DNA of 64,000 bases from Moniliella sp. 'wahieum' (lineage: Eukaryota; Basidiomycota; Moniliellomycetes; Moniliellales; Moniliellaceae). Below the pieces are notes generated by a model. That model saw only the letters and a program-made list of their open reading frames with translations, was not told the origin of the DNA and searched no databases. Within the stretch, counting starts at the first letter, position 1. Each line of letters begins with the position of its first letter. The position numbers and the translations under genes were made by a program. Location of the stretch: NCBI GenBank assembly GCA_003971905.1, contig RSEE01000003.1, forward strand, positions 124,001 through 188,000, in the 5' to 3' direction. Shown one piece after another: positions 1-14,400 of the stretch.

Positions 1-208
1 TGCAGGATCACCGGTTCACCGGTCACCGGTCATCGACCATCGATCATTCATCATCGAGGTAGGCTCATCGGTACCAGTGCGCCAGCCCCTTATTATAGCA
101 CCTCGATAACCAAGCGGACACCTGCGCCGGAACCCACCTTTGATTAGACAGACATCTGGCCCGCAGCCCGCCGTCCCAAGTGGCCACTACCGCCTCCCTA
201 CCATAGCT
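1..208. promoter_or_regulatory. Upstream region of the RanBP1 gene with tandem CACCGGT
   Basis: No reading frame of note. ACCGGT occurs at 10, 18 and 25, the last two in 7-base step, followed at 31-57 by an ATCGAT/ATCATT-rich stretch. The same pairing of CACCGGT repeats with ATCGAT recurs in other intergenic regions of the window (near 4.3, 8.1 and 42.3 kb), so this is probably part of a promoter rather than chance. Its function is not known from the sequence. Confidence 0.4.
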
Positions 209-1060
209 ATGTCTGCGCCAGATCCCACGAATGATCCCCTCACCTCTGTTAGAACCGATACGGGCGAGAGAGGAGAACGACGCGCATCAGGACGAGCCGG
301 TCATCTAGCGGTCATCTAGCGGCCATCTAGTATAGCTCAAAAAGCAGGTGGAGACCAAGATGTTTGAGGAGGATGAGAATGTTGTGTTCAAGATGTAAGT
401 GTCGCCCTGTCCATGCTGGCTCGCAGGCCTGACAATGACGAACCAATCCCCTTCCTGCCATCCTCCATTCACAGGCATCACAGCTGCGCTATAAATTAAA
501 CTATTTCGTTTCGACTCTGAGGGCAAGCAGTGGAAAGAGCGTGGGACAGGCGACGTACTAACGCCTGCTTCAGTACAGGCAACCCAGCAACAGCCGTGTT
601 GTGATGCGTGGTGTCAAGAGCCTTCAACTCGCAAACCGCTACAGTACCATACCATGTTTTGTTGCGTTTAAAGTACGCGGGGCGTTTTGCTGACCCGCAT
701 TCTCCCCACTCCCGATATTGCGCGCTCAAACCCGATGTCTCTTCGGACCGTTGGTGGGTGTACAATGCGGCGGCCGTCGTGTATGGTGGTGAACCACAGT
801 CCGTGAGGCCGGCGATCCGCTTTGCCAATACGAAAAGTAGGTGATTCCGATCACGGTTTATGAGCTGTACTGTGACCTTTCCCCCCAATCAGATGCTCAA
901 GGGTTCCAGACGGTATTCAAACAGATTCAGAAAGGGGAAAGCTCTAGTCATTGAGAAGAAGAGTAAGTAGGTGCCTCAGGAAGAGGCCAAGGGCGATGAG
1001 GAGGAGGCTAAGGAGCCAAGCGAAAGGAGGCAAAGTCGACGGGATCGCATACGTATTTCG
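209..1060 (+). CDS. YRB1: Ran-binding protein 1 (RanBP1/Yrb1), disrupted
   Basis: RanBP1 binds Ran-GTP and helps RanGAP release it from export complexes on the cytoplasmic side of the nuclear pore. The start ATG at 209 opens an acidic leader; LKKQVETKMFEEDENVVFKM then matches the front of the Ran-binding domain. An intron at 395-474 (gtaagt..acag) separates it from FRFDSEGKQWKERGTGD, and the domain ends with LKPDVSSDRWWVYNAA and GGEPQSVRPAIRFANTK. A second intron probably lies at about 837-892, followed by an acidic tail (EEAKGDEEEAKEP). The pieces lie in different frames, and the middle (about 580-680) matches the family poorly (RVVMRGVKSLQLANRY in place of the usual RRxKTLKVCANHY). That is worse than neighbouring genes, so a decaying copy is possible besides sequencing error. 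The stop codon cannot be fixed; the end given is that of the acidic tail. Confidence 0.65.
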
Positions 1061-1752
1061 TCCCCCCGTTTGCTCAGTCCTCCTCTCACGCCTACTTTCA
1101 TACGACGTGTTAACGCCCTGCGTTTGTTATTAATGTGATGGTGGAGAACTCGTTGGCTAGAAGGAATGGGGGAGACCGTCGATCCGTGATGCTGACCGTG
1201 CTTGCAACAGCGCTACTATATATGCGGAAGGAGGTGCAGTATAGTATGGGGGAGAGCGAGAGTTGCTCAGTATACTGTGAAGTAAGAACGGTTGCTCCTC
1301 GGGCTAGCGGCAAAAGGGGATGAGAAGGAACGTATGAAAAGATGCACAAAGCGACGGAAAGCAGTGGTGGGTTGAAACGTGGGCTTGAAACGAAAAGCTG
1401 CAAGTGCAAAGTGGGAACGAGTCGTGTCGGGGCCTATCCATGTCTTGAGAAGAGGTCTAATAGGAACGAAATGGCTCTGCAGATTGAAGCTATAACCATC
1501 AATTCAGTGTCTAAAGGGGTTTAATGAGTCACCATAACAAAGGCTAAAAAATAACAGGTAAGAGACCGAATGAGGCAAAGAACGGACAGACAGGAAACGA
1601 TAGAGCATATACATAGCGTAGACGGGGAGATGCGAAAAGCAAAGACGATGAGAAGGTATGCAAGAGATTAAAAGAAGAGAGAGACGAGAGGCAAGGGGAG
1701 CAGCCCTGGGCGGGGGCTAAGAAGACGTATAGTAGTAAGAAAGAGAACCCCC
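1061..1752. other. Convergent 3' region between RanBP1 and GFA1, no gene seen
   Basis: This stretch lies between the 3' ends of two convergent genes. It is A/G-rich on the plus strand, holds only short open frames without recognisable domains, and shows no tRNA or repeat. It probably carries the two terminators and 3' untranslated regions. Confidence 0.5.
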
Positions 1753-3899
<2,147 letters not shown>

Positions 3900-5020
3900 G
3901 GCGTAGGGCGACGTGGGGGGTGGAGGAAAGGGGGCTGATAGATACTGGCCTCGGACACCTGCTTCTATATTCAGGCTAAACCCTGTCGATCCTTGGCGTG
4001 GCTGGAGCTATTGGTGCCTACGTTGAACGTTGAACGTTGATTAATGATTGAACACCCGTTTGCCGATCTCAATCTCAGATTGCGTATCGATCTTCCGCCG
4101 TGCTGGCCGCCTGCCTGGCGTCCCGCACTGTTTGGCTCCACGCCACTGCACCCGTCTGCGCCTATCGCACCCCCACCGCCAGCACAGGGCGTGTGTGACA
4201 CCAGGCGCATGGCGCCCCTCTTGGCCCAGCAGCCAGGGAAGAGGGGCTGTGCCGGGACGGCCAAGGCGGAGGGCCAGTGCGCTAGTGCGTCCGGCACAGG
4301 TCATCGATCCATCGATCCTCACGCTGTCGCTTGTACTCAGTACTCACTAGCTCACTCGTGACAATCATGAATTACTAGTCACCGTTCACCGGTCACCGGT
4401 CCCCAGTCTAGTCACAGCTACCCATACTCCGTACTCACTGTAGTGGTCACATGAATGACATGGACAGCCCTTCTAACGCCGCCTCCGCGCCCTGCCGCAC
4501 TCCTGCCGCCCCACAACGGGCTTATCGAGGTTGGACGACCGAGGATGTCTGCAACGCCAACAGCTGTTGTCAGCGCCTCGGTAAAGCTCCGCAGCCCATT
4601 TCCGGCGCGCAACGATAGTCGACAGGTCCACAGAAGAGAAGTACCGCCCTACGTCCGCTTTCGCTGCGGTGCAATCAGATCGATGTTCATGGCATTTTTG
4701 TACAGTAGCAATGGCACATCCAGTCGCACACCAGCCGGGCACATGCTGCCGTCATCGGCGCCGACCCTGTGAGAAAGGGCGGGGAAGGACGAACGGCAGG
4801 AGAAGGGAAGGAGACATAGTATGTTTGATCCAAGAGTAGAAGATGGCATGGTAGAGTAGAAGAGAGGGAGAAGATGCGGTATACATAGATGCATGCAAGC
4901 CAGGACATGCACACATGCACATTTTGAAGCCAGTGCGATAGCGGAGGCAAGCAATAGCCCCGGATCAAAAGGAGAAGCCTCCGCTGGACAACAAAGGCGA
5001 GGACAGGCAGCGGTCGGGTC
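3900..5020. promoter_or_regulatory. GFA1 upstream region and ILV2 3' region; motif-rich
   Basis: Upstream of GFA1, positions 4021-4040 carry three direct copies of GTTGAAC/GTTGA (about 120-140 bases before the ATG), followed by TTAATGATTGAAC. ATCGAT pairs lie at 4305-4318 and tandem ACCGGT at 4388 and 4395. From about 4450 to 4775 several short frames overlap on both strands (for example a plus-strand start with MNDMDSPSNAAS at 4451). None shows a recognisable domain, so I do not call a gene, but a small frame-broken one cannot be excluded. The part from 4780 to 5020 is presumably ILV2 3' untranslated DNA. Confidence 0.4.
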
Positions 5021-7214
5021 TCACGAGCTCTTTTCGCGCAGCGACTCGTGCACGATAAACTCGTTGAGCGCCTTGCCTGCGGCAACCATGGGGAAGACGT
5101 GTTCGGTGCGCGTCACCCGTGCTTCCATAAAGATGGGCTTGTCATTGGGGTAGTTGAGGAACTCGTCCATCTTGGCCGGCAGGTCCGCCGCACTGTCCAC
5201 CCGCAGCGCCTTGATGCCCATCGCCTCGGCCAACTTGACAAAGTTGGGATTGGTCATCTTGGTATGGGCGTACTCGGCATTGTAAACAAGTCTTGCCATT
5301 GCAAACCATGCCTTGGAACTCATTGTTCAACACCAGCACCTTGACCCCAATTCCAAATTCCGCCGCCGTGGCCAGCTCCATGGCCGTCATGGAAAAGGAG
5401 GCATCGCCATCAATGTCCACCACCGTCTTTTCGGCGACGCCACTTTGGCCCCAATCGCCGATGGCACACCAAAGCCCATGGTACCCAGACCGCCAGAGGA
5501 GACCCACGTGTGCGGATTGGTCCATCGGTAAAACTGGCACGCCACATCTGGTGCTGTCCGACGCCCGTGGCAATAATCGTGTCGGCCTTACGCCCAGCTT
5601 TGGCCACCGCCGCATCCAGCGCGGTGATGACCTCTTGCGGCTTCAACATCTCTCCCTTGGTGGGTCGGAGGGAGTATAGGTGAACGGATACCGCTTCTTC
5701 CACGACTGAATCGCACCGAGCCACTGCTCGCGCTCCGACTTGGGAACCGCCTTAATCTCCCCCAACATCTCCCCCAGGTTCTTGACCACGTCGCCCTCAA
5801 TCGCACACGTCGCTTGGATCACCTTGTTGATGTTCTTGGGCATAATCTCAAAGTGAATAATGCCACCGCGACCTTCGACGGCGGCCTTGCGCGCCACGGG
5901 GGCAAACTCGTCCACCCGTCCCGTCACACGGTCGTCAAACCGTGCGCCGAGGGCAATGATCACATCCGCCTCTTGCATCGCCAAGTTGGCATAAGCAGAA
6001 CCGTGCATGCCGAGCATGTGCAGCGACAGTTCGTTCGTCTCTGGGAACGAGCCCAAGCCCTGGAGGGTGGTGGTGACCGGGATGCTGGCCGTCTCAGCAA
6101 GCTGAGCAAGCAAGTTGGGGCCCTCGGGCGAGGACAGAATGCCAGCGCCAGCATAAATGACAGGCCGCTTGGCCTGGTTGATCAGACGAACGGCCTCTTG
6201 CATCTGCGCGCTCAAGGCAGGGGTCGAAGCCGAATGGCGCGGAATCGCACGTCGGGCGGCGGTCGCACGCGAGGGAATGGCCGCCTCGTTGGGGCGGGTG
6301 CTGGAAAAGGGAATCGGGTGCTGGAGCACACCAGCAGTAATGTCTTTGGGCAAGTCCACCAGCACCGGACCCGGTCGGCCCGACGTGGCAATCTTGAACG
6401 CTTCGTTAATCCGACGCGGCAGCTCCTCAACACTCTTGACCATCACGTTCCACTTTGCACGAGCGCGAAATGCCGACCATGTCGGCTTCTTGGAACGCAT
6501 CCGACCCAATCGCACTCGTGGCCACCTGCCCACAAAAGACAACCAGCGGAAGCCCGTCGGACAGAGCGTCCTGCATCGGCGTCACCACATTCGTCGCACC
6601 CGGGCCCGACGTGACCAGCACCACACCCGGCTTGCCCGACCACGAGCGTACCCTTCCGCCATATGACCCGCCCCGTCTTCCCGACGCGGCAAAACAAAGT
6701 CAAAGTAGGGGGACTTGTAGATCGCACTAAAGACGGGCAGCGCAGCGCCACCAGGGTAGCCAAACACGTGCTTGACATTGTGCCGCCGCATCATTTCGTG
6801 GAAAATCTGACCGCCAGTCATACCCACAAAGGAATGATCCAGCTCCTCCTCCTCCGCTGATGGTTCGGGCGCAGGCTCGGGGCTTGAAACGAAGGGGCTG
6901 GCGTGGGACGGGGGTACTCACTGCAACGCACACAGGAACACAAAGGTCAGTACCAGTGCAGACAGAACAGGGCAGAGGCGCCGGAGCACAGACACACTTG
7001 ATGTGCTGCTTGGTGGTCGCAGCAGCAGCCACAGCGTGGGTTTTGGGCGTGGGCGTCGAGAAGGCGCGGCGAACCGAGGTGGGGGGGAGGGCAAGCGCGG
7101 ATGGGAGACGCGGACGAGGACAGGGGCGGGCGGCAGCGGGGGCAAGGGCCGATGTGGGGGCAGCAAGGGCGTGGGCCTGGGCGGCGGCTCGCCTGCCATC
7201 ATCATGGCAGCCAT
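5021..7214 (-). CDS. ILV2: Acetolactate synthase catalytic subunit (mitochondrial)
   Basis: Thiamine-diphosphate enzyme that makes acetolactate and acetohydroxybutyrate, the first common step of valine, leucine and isoleucine synthesis; mitochondrial. A proline/arginine-rich leader beginning MAAMMMAG (ATG at 7214) fits a transit peptide. The N-terminal TPP domain follows ([13 protein letters not shown], then [15 protein letters not shown] and [18 protein letters not shown]), then the central FAD domain ([13 protein letters not shown]), then the C-terminal TPP domain with [16 protein letters not shown] (the GDG-like cofactor motif) and a tail ending LREKSS*. A short intron is likely near 6900-6950, where gtactgac..gcag (33 nt) or a gtgagt donor just beside it would remove a segment before [17 protein letters not shown]. 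The exact splice cannot be fixed because frames shift there and in at least five other places. Confidence 0.93.
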
Positions 7215-8517
7215 GGGGGGGTGGGGGGGGAAGCGCGAGAGGTGGCGAGGTGGAAGGCAGAAGCGGCGGGGTGTGAGCTGCGGCTGTGGCCGTTAAAAGG
7301 AGCTGCAGCCGCGGCCGGCACGGAGCCAGCCTTCTTTGTCCGCTCGTCGGACTATTTCTTTCTTCGCTTCCCGTCCGTCGTTTTCTTCGCCCGTCGGATG
7401 TGGGGGGGACCGGTGACCGGTGGGCGGTGACGGGTGGCACTGCACCGCACGGAGGCTGCGGAGGCTGTGTCTGACGTCACGCCTCAGACGCCCGGGGATG
7501 GTCGATTGTCGAATGCAGGCCGCCGCGTTCTTCGCTTTTTCACCACTGCCCCCGCGCCACGCCGGCACCGCCTATGCATGACGAGCACAACCCTAGCCCC
7601 TGCGTTTGCCTGGCGGCTTTGGTTTGCTCTGGAAAAGAAACAGCCACTGAGGTAGTACGCAGCCATCTCCATCTGCCTCCTGTGCATCTCCGCCCTCGTC
7701 ACATCCTCCACGGCGGCCGCGCTCTTGCTACCCGAGCCGGACCGGGACTGCGCCTGTGCCAATCCCGAGCGTGCTGAAAGCGGCCGCTTGCGCCGCTCTA
7801 CTCCGCGCCGCCTCAGCTTCGAGTCAGCTCATTATTCGGCCCAGCCTGCTGATGCTGGCGCCCCAGCCCCTCGCTTCCTTGTCCACGTTTCCACGTTTAC
7901 AGACCAGAGCTCAGCCGCTGGGCTCAGCCTGGATTCTCCGGCAACTCCACCGGACGCTGCAGCCTCAGTCATTAATCAACGTAATCGCCATACATCAAGT
8001 CCATGCTGCACGCTTCCTTACCCCTGTGGAGGGCTGGTGTGTCTGTCCATTGCTAGAGATTATGTACCCCCTGTCTGACTGTAATCGATGGAATGGATCC
8101 TCATCGATCAATCAGCGAGAACATCGATCACCGGTCACCGTTCATACTACATGCAGCCTGCTCCTACCCTTTCCTATCCCCGCTCGATCGCGGGGTTGGT
8201 CTCGCTTATTCGGGTGCGCATCCCTGGTGCGCCTCACCGCTGAGCAGGCCAACTAGTCCCTAACCCTCGCCATTTCCGCCCTTCGTACCCCAAGTACAAG
8301 CAACCCTCTCCCACCCGCTCTCCCATGTGAGCCTCTCATGTGATCTCCCATCTCCCCTCGGCCCCCCTCTGGCGACGAATGGCTTCCAACGTTCCATGCG
8401 TTATATGGCAAGGCCCCGCCACGCAGAGATACACAAGGGAAAAAAGCATGGTAGTGACAACGACATACACAGGACATAAAATGGGAAGAGACGAGGAGAG
8501 CGGCGCGGGCGAAGGAC
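7215..8517. other. Intergenic region upstream of ILV2, no firm gene
   Basis: Contains tandem ACCGGT at 7409 and 7416 (about 200 bases before the ILV2 start), and another with ATCGAT at 8123-8137. On the minus strand at about 7650-7820 a frame rich in basic and small residues (KRPLSARSGLAQAQ, then DVTRAEMHRRQMEMAA) runs into a possible donor at GTACTA. It could be the N-terminal exon of a short protein, but it has no ATG in frame and no family I recognise. The rest, up to the 3' end of the monooxygenase gene, holds nothing I can support. Confidence 0.4.
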
Positions 8518-10456
8518 CTACTTGGTTTTTTGGGCCTCGGCCTCGGCGGCGCGCGAGCCATAGGGCTTGGCATACGCAATTGCCGCATCGTCCTTGTCCA
8601 CAATGGGCAGCGCGCCCAGACCAAAGATCCGGTTGCCGTACCACTTCCACCACGGCATCGTTGCCGGTACCTGCGCATGGTTGGGCAAGTTGGTGTAGGC
8701 CAAGTCGGACCAGTTGGGGAACGTGAGTCGCCGACGAAGCGCAATCTGACTGTCGGGGTGCATCGCCGTCACACGCCCCTGCGGTCCTTGTACCACGCGC
8801 CACAGTCGAGGTTGAACACAGTCTGCGTCATCTTCTTGCACACCCAGTTCAGGTCGTTCAGTTCGGCCGCCAAGGTTACCTCGACGGTAGGCACTTGGCG
8901 GTCCACAGGCGCCAGACCCGCGTCGTGCTCCCGACTCTGCGGCAAGGGCGAGTGCTTGATCGCACCGCACGTCGGCCCGGGGGCAACAAGAATCGGCTTG
9001 AACACCTCGAGCAAGAAGCGGTACTGCGACTCGGACGTGAAGATGACCCTGGAGATGGAAAGAAAAAAAATAAGAAACAAGGTCAGCAGGAACTCCACCA
9101 GACAAAGCAAGAGAGCGGGCAAGACGTACGAAGTGTGGCCTGTAGCCGAGTTGGCACCCATCAGAATGCCCATGTTGGGGAAGTTGGCTTGCATCGAGGA
9201 CCGGTAGGCATAGTTGGCTCCGCGGCCATAAGTGGCCCAGTGCTGGTGCAACTCCTCGCCATTGCGACCATAGATGAACATGGGGAACCCTGCACGAAGC
9301 ATGGAGAAACCAGTGCACATAATGATCGCATCCGCGTGGATTTGGCGGCCATCCTTGGTTTCGACGTAGTCTTTCCCAATCTTCTGCAGGTTCTCCGGGA
9401 TGAGCTCAATGTTGGGCGCATTGAGACTGGCGAGGTAGTCGTTGTCGAAAATGCGACGCTTGCAGCCAACGACGACTTCCTTGTCGGACGGAATGAGCAG
9501 GTCCCAGTACTTTTTGGGCGCGAGGCGGTGGACATGGGAAATGCAGTAGCGCTTCCACAGCGCGCGCAACAGATTACCAAACTTGCCCAACTTGACCAGG
9601 TTGAAGGTAAACTCGGTGACGAAAAAGACAAGGCTGCGGTTGATCCACATGATGAGCGGCACATGACGAATGAGCCACTTCCATCCGGGAACGTAGTCCT
9701 CCAGCGGGTTGTGAGGCACCGGTGCAATCCAGTGCTTGGAACGGGCAAACTGGGTCAAACTCTTAGCCTCCCGCCGGACAATGGGAACCAATTGGGCAGC
9801 AGTACAGCCATTGCCAACGACAATCACATCCTTGTTCTTCAGATCCACACTGTGGTCCCACCGCTGAGAGTGGAAGATGGGGCCGGTAAACTTCTCGTGG
9901 CCGGGAATGTCGATCTTGTTGGGCTCGCTCAAGCCGCCGACGGCCATGACGAAAATCTTGCTGACGTAGTGGTACTGGGCAGGAGGCGAGCCATCGTTGG
10001 GGGGTTGACATCTTGGGCGATAAAGTGCCAGAGGCCCGTCGCATCGTCAAAGCGCGACTCGAGAACGACCGTGTTTAGGCGGGCACGGGGGGACACATGG
10101 TACTGTCGGCCACCTTCTCAAAGTACGACTTGAGCTCGGCCACACCGGGATGCATCTTGGACCAGTAGGGGTTCTGAGCAAAGGAGTACGAGTAGAGCGC
10201 GGCGGGGATGTCGCAGGCGCACCCGGGGTACGAGTTGACGTGCCATGTGCCCGACAGGCCGTTCTCCTTCTCCAGGATCAAGACATCGGTCACGCCCAGC
10301 TTCTGCTCCAGCTGGATGGTCATGCCAATCGACGACACGCCGCCGCGACAATGACAACCTCGTGGTAGGTGGGGGTGAGGTTGAACGCGTCGGCATGGGG
10401 CGAGTAGGCGGCGGCGACGGGGGCGGGGGTGGGGCGGCGGAGGCGGCGGCAGACAT
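8518..10456 (-). CDS. FAD/NADPH monooxygenase of the Baeyer-Villiger/FMO-like class
   Basis: Flavoprotein expected to insert one oxygen into a ketone or similar organic substrate using NADPH; the actual substrate cannot be read from the sequence. Near the N terminus is YHEVVIV followed by a G-rich Rossmann turn for FAD, then SGTWHVNSYPGCACDIPA, which is typical of the family. FTGPIFHSQRWDH fits the FxGxxxHxxxW fingerprint, and VIVVGNGCTAAQLVPI is the second (NADPH) nucleotide fold. The protein ends in EAEAQKTK* at 8518. One intron at 9049-9129 (gtacgt..ctccag, 81 nt) is clear. It is a multiple of three and free of stops, so retention would insert a strongly hydrophobic 27-residue segment. The start at 10456 (MSAAASAAPPPPP) lies in a poly-C tract with a frame change just after it, so the first 40 residues are uncertain. 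Confidence 0.85.
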
Positions 10457-11429
10457 GGGGGTGGGGGTGGTGGCGGAGACAGAGGCTGGGAGGCGATGCG
10501 CGGGGGGGGGGGTGCCTTTTATTGGCCTTCTGGGACGAGTGTGGGTTTGTGCTGGGCCGGGCGGACGCTTTCAGCGGCGGCGGGAGGATGGGCGAGCGGT
10601 GAGCGGGCGGGTGGGTGATGCGTGGGGGCGGGACGTGGCGGGAGGCGCCCACTCTCAGCGCAGGCTCCGCTTGGCTTGCACGCCTCGCCTCGCCTCGCGC
10701 CGCATTCTCGCCGCCGCGTTTTCACCTGCGTGGCCTGTCTGCGTCCAGCCCGGCGGCAGCAGCAGCCACGCTGTCGCGGTGGGAATAATTAATACCGCAG
10801 CCCTGGCCGCCTGAGCACTCAGCGCCGGTGCGTGTGAAAGGCGCCTGGGCCCCAACGCGAACCCAACGGGAATGGGCGCGCCAAACGTGATTAATGAGGC
10901 ACCGCTCCTCATCCATCATCGATGAGCATGCTAACCGCTAACCGCGCGCTGGCGGACGCATTCACTTGACGATCTCGAGTGGATGCAGTCCTGCGCACCC
11001 GCAAAACAACCTATTCGCTCTGCATCCATGCCTTCTTCCCGCTCCTGCCCCAGTGCGGGGCGGGGGGTGTATGTACGCCGCCTCATGAATCCATTCATCT
11101 TCCGAGTGCAAAAGTAGCCCAAGTAGCCCGTCCCACTGGGGTAAACCACGGTACACGCCACATCGGGGTGCGCGTGACAGCGGCCGACAGCCTGCTCGAG
11201 ATCGGCCCACTTGGCATATCCACCTCCTCAGGCTTGCCTGCGTTGAGTCCTTACGCGTTATGCGCGTTATGCCCTTACGGTCCCTGGGCCTCCGATCTGA
11301 GAGCCTGCCATCACCACCTCGTCACTGCTCCCGCCAGCTGAACGTGTTGAAGTTGACTATTCAAATGAATGCTACCACACGAGAGGGACTAAGGATGCCG
11401 GGTGCTGTGGCGCATGCGAATGACAATAC
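10457..11429. other. Intergenic region between GCN1 3' end and monooxygenase 5' end
   Basis: GC-rich with a long G run at 10501-10510, an isolated AT spot (AATAATTAATACC) at 10786 and an ATCGAT at 10919. No reading frame with recognisable content. The half nearer 10457 should hold the monooxygenase promoter, the other half the GCN1 3' untranslated region. Confidence 0.4.
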
Positions 11430-14400
11430 CTACAGGTGGTCCTGTACAAACCCATCGCTCTTCCACGGCTCGGCTGCGCGCAACGCGTCGCGTGCCTCGC
11501 GCGCCGTCCGCCACGGCGCCACTCTGCCCCTCCACTCCAGCAGGCGCACCAGCAGCGGCCGCAGCAGCTCGAGGCGCGTCGTCAGCGCATACAGTGCCTC
11601 GGCCGCCCGCACCGCCAGCGCCCGCACCACATGCGCCGCCATGTACGCGTCCGTGTCGGCCACGACGGCCTGCACAATCGCCTGCAGCCGCGCCGCCACC
11701 TCCCCGTCCGCTGCCACATCCGACGCGGCCACCAGCCCCGCCAGCTCGGCCACCGCGGCCTTCAGAGGCTCCCGCGCGTCCCCAAACGCCGCCTGGCACA
11801 GCTCGCCCACCTGCACCCACGCCTTCTCCGACATGTTCATCCCGGCGCCTTTTCCAGCACCATCACCAGCGCTGTCGCCGCCGATTCGGCGACCAGCTGC
11901 TGGTCCGTAGCCACCGTCCCAAGACCTTGCTCGATGGTTTGCACCAGCTCAGCCACAAACCGGGTCCACGCGCGGCTGGTACAGCATGAGCGTGCCCAAG
12001 CCCTGCGCTGCGCGCGCGTGCGGACGTGGAGGAGCTGGGATCGTTGAGCGCTTTTTGGAAGCTGCGCTGCAGCTGCGGATAGACGGGCGGCACAGCGCCG
12101 GCACACGGTCCAGGATCACCGTCAGCGCCTGCAAGATGGCCTGCTTGACGGCCGGGGTGTGGCGTCGCCAGGCGAATCAAGGGCCCGACCATCGGGATGA
12201 TGTAGGGCTTGACGTTGACCGCGTCGGTGCGTTGCACCAAGTCGGCCAAGCCATAGGCACCTTGTTCCCGCTGCTCGGCCGTGCCGTTGAGCAGGCCGGC
12301 CAAGAAGACGGGGACCAAAGGCGCCACTCCCTTGGGCCGTGAAAACCCCGCGACCGATTCGCCCAAACTGTCCACAATGTGCCGCACCGGTACCACCACC
12401 GTCTCGATTTCTGCCTTGGGAACCGTCTTGAGCACAGCTTCGAGCGCGTGGTGTGCCGCGGCCACGACCGAGTCCTCTGAATCCTCAAACAGGGCCAACA
12501 GCTTGCGAAGCCACAACACCCGGTAATCCTCCAGCGACAGGTGCGCTTGCATCACGCCGGCAAACGTGGCCATAAACGCACAGCCTGTTGCCCGTCGTTC
12601 GGGCGCCGAGCCACCCGCCCCCAAGAAGGAGCATCATGAGCTGGTGCAACCCCTCTCCGTCTCCGACGGAAGCTAAGTTGGCCCGCACTGCTTCTTGAAG
12701 GCTCTCCTGCTCCTCTGTCGGCATGGTGGCCGCATGGCGCTCGAGGGTAACCGCCAAAGCAGTGAGAATGTTGGACAAGACCTGATTCAGCGCCTTCCCC
12801 GACACACTGACCAGCGCCGTCAATGCACGCGCATTGAAGCCTGTGATGGGCTGCTGTGTCAGCGTCGGCACCAGCACGGGGAACACCACCTCGGCCCGGC
12901 GCGCATCACTTCGCGCAGAGCAGCCAGCGCCGTGCCCGACCCAGGGTTTTCCGGGTCGGCCATCGCCTCGAGCAACGTGGGAATTGTATCGCAATGGCTT
13001 TGGCACCCAAGATCTCTTGCGCCGTGTCGAACGCCAATGCGGCCGAGTGCCGCACACCACCTCGGACGAATCAACCAGACCGTGGCGGATGATGGCGATG
13101 ATCGTGCCCTCGTGATCCTCCAGTTGGTCTGCGAAAAAACGTGTCAGTTAATCCACCTTCCCCAACGAAAAAAAACGAACACAAAACGTACTCTTGGTAG
13201 CATGGGTCAGAATGTCATTGACCGCAACGCACACACCCGCACGGACTGGCACCTCATCCGACGTGACCCCACGGTTGCGCAAAATGGGGATCGTGTCCCG
13301 CAAGATGCGTTCACCCAGCTTGCGCACCAGCTCGCCCAGGGTGCGACCAGCAATCTCGCGTTGCTCCACCCCGGCGCCGACAGGAGACCTATGATCATGT
13401 CGATCATCGTTGGCAGAATTTCCCGAGCGGTGCGAGGCGTGTTGATGATGAGCGCTTCCAGGTGTGCACGGCTTGCTGGCGTACCGGCATATACGGGTCT
13501 TGGCGAATGAGGTAAATGGCTGCCAGCACCTTATCCCGCCGCTCGGCACCCAGCGCTTCGTCAACGCCTTGTTGGACACTGTTCCCGCCCGCAGCAGCGG
13601 CCGCTTCCTCGTTGGCGTCGGCATCTTCCAAAACTCATCCGTCTGTTCATCCGCCAGTTCGGCCTTACCCGAAATGCCAGACAGACGGAAGAGAGCAGGT
13701 CGCCCACCAACTGGATCGACGACAAGCGGATCCGCCATTCCTCACAAACATCCCACGCTCCAGCTCGGCAGCAGCAGCTCCATAGCACGTTGCGATGTTG
13801 GCATGATCATCCGTCTGCCGATCGAGGCATCCCGCACACTCTCGGTGCTGTCCGCAATGTCCAACCAGGATGGGAGGAATGATCTTGCCCAGGTGTGGCG
13901 CAAACCGCGAGCCAAACGTAGCCGGCAGGTAGATCGGAGCGAAATGTAGCCGCGCGCACGTACGCTCGGCCACTGGCGGCACTCTGGATAATCTCGGGCA
14001 ACAAGTTTCCATCCGTTCCGTGCCTAGCCCCCGCTAAGATTTCAGCCAAGCCTGGGCTGCGCTTGGCGGTCCACCCCGGATGCATCGGAGCGCAGCACTT
14101 CAGCAAGGAAGGCACCAGGTCAATAAAGGGGCCTCGCCCAACCGCTCCACCAGTCGTGCCCAACGACCGAGCTGCCACCGCGGCCGTTTCGGCAAGGACT
14201 GACCAGGACCGTGCGCAGGAGCGGCATGAGCTGGCGCGTGTACGGAACAAAGCGCGTGAATCAGTCAGGCCGGAAGGTGCCACCAAATGCGCGTCGCATC
14301 CCCCTGCATACTCGCCGCGCGTTCCTTGAGCCCTCGCTCGACGATCGGCATCAACAGCGCCAACGAGGCCGAGTCAATGTAATGCACAAGCTCGTGTTGA

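Noticed and set aside
4451-4775. Small gene between GFA1 and ILV2
   Set aside because: Protein-like scraps exist on both strands (MNDMDSPSNAAS on plus, DVPLLLYKNAMNIDLI on minus), but neither strand wins and no family is evident.
7756-8256. Plus-strand open frame of 166 codons upstream of ILV2
   Set aside because: It runs through CACCGGT and ATCGAT motifs, has no domain or biased composition, and is explained by GC-rich DNA lacking stops.
8518-10456. Monooxygenase as part of a secondary-metabolite cluster
   Set aside because: Neighbours are ILV2 and GCN1; no synthase, transporter or regulator of such a cluster is present.
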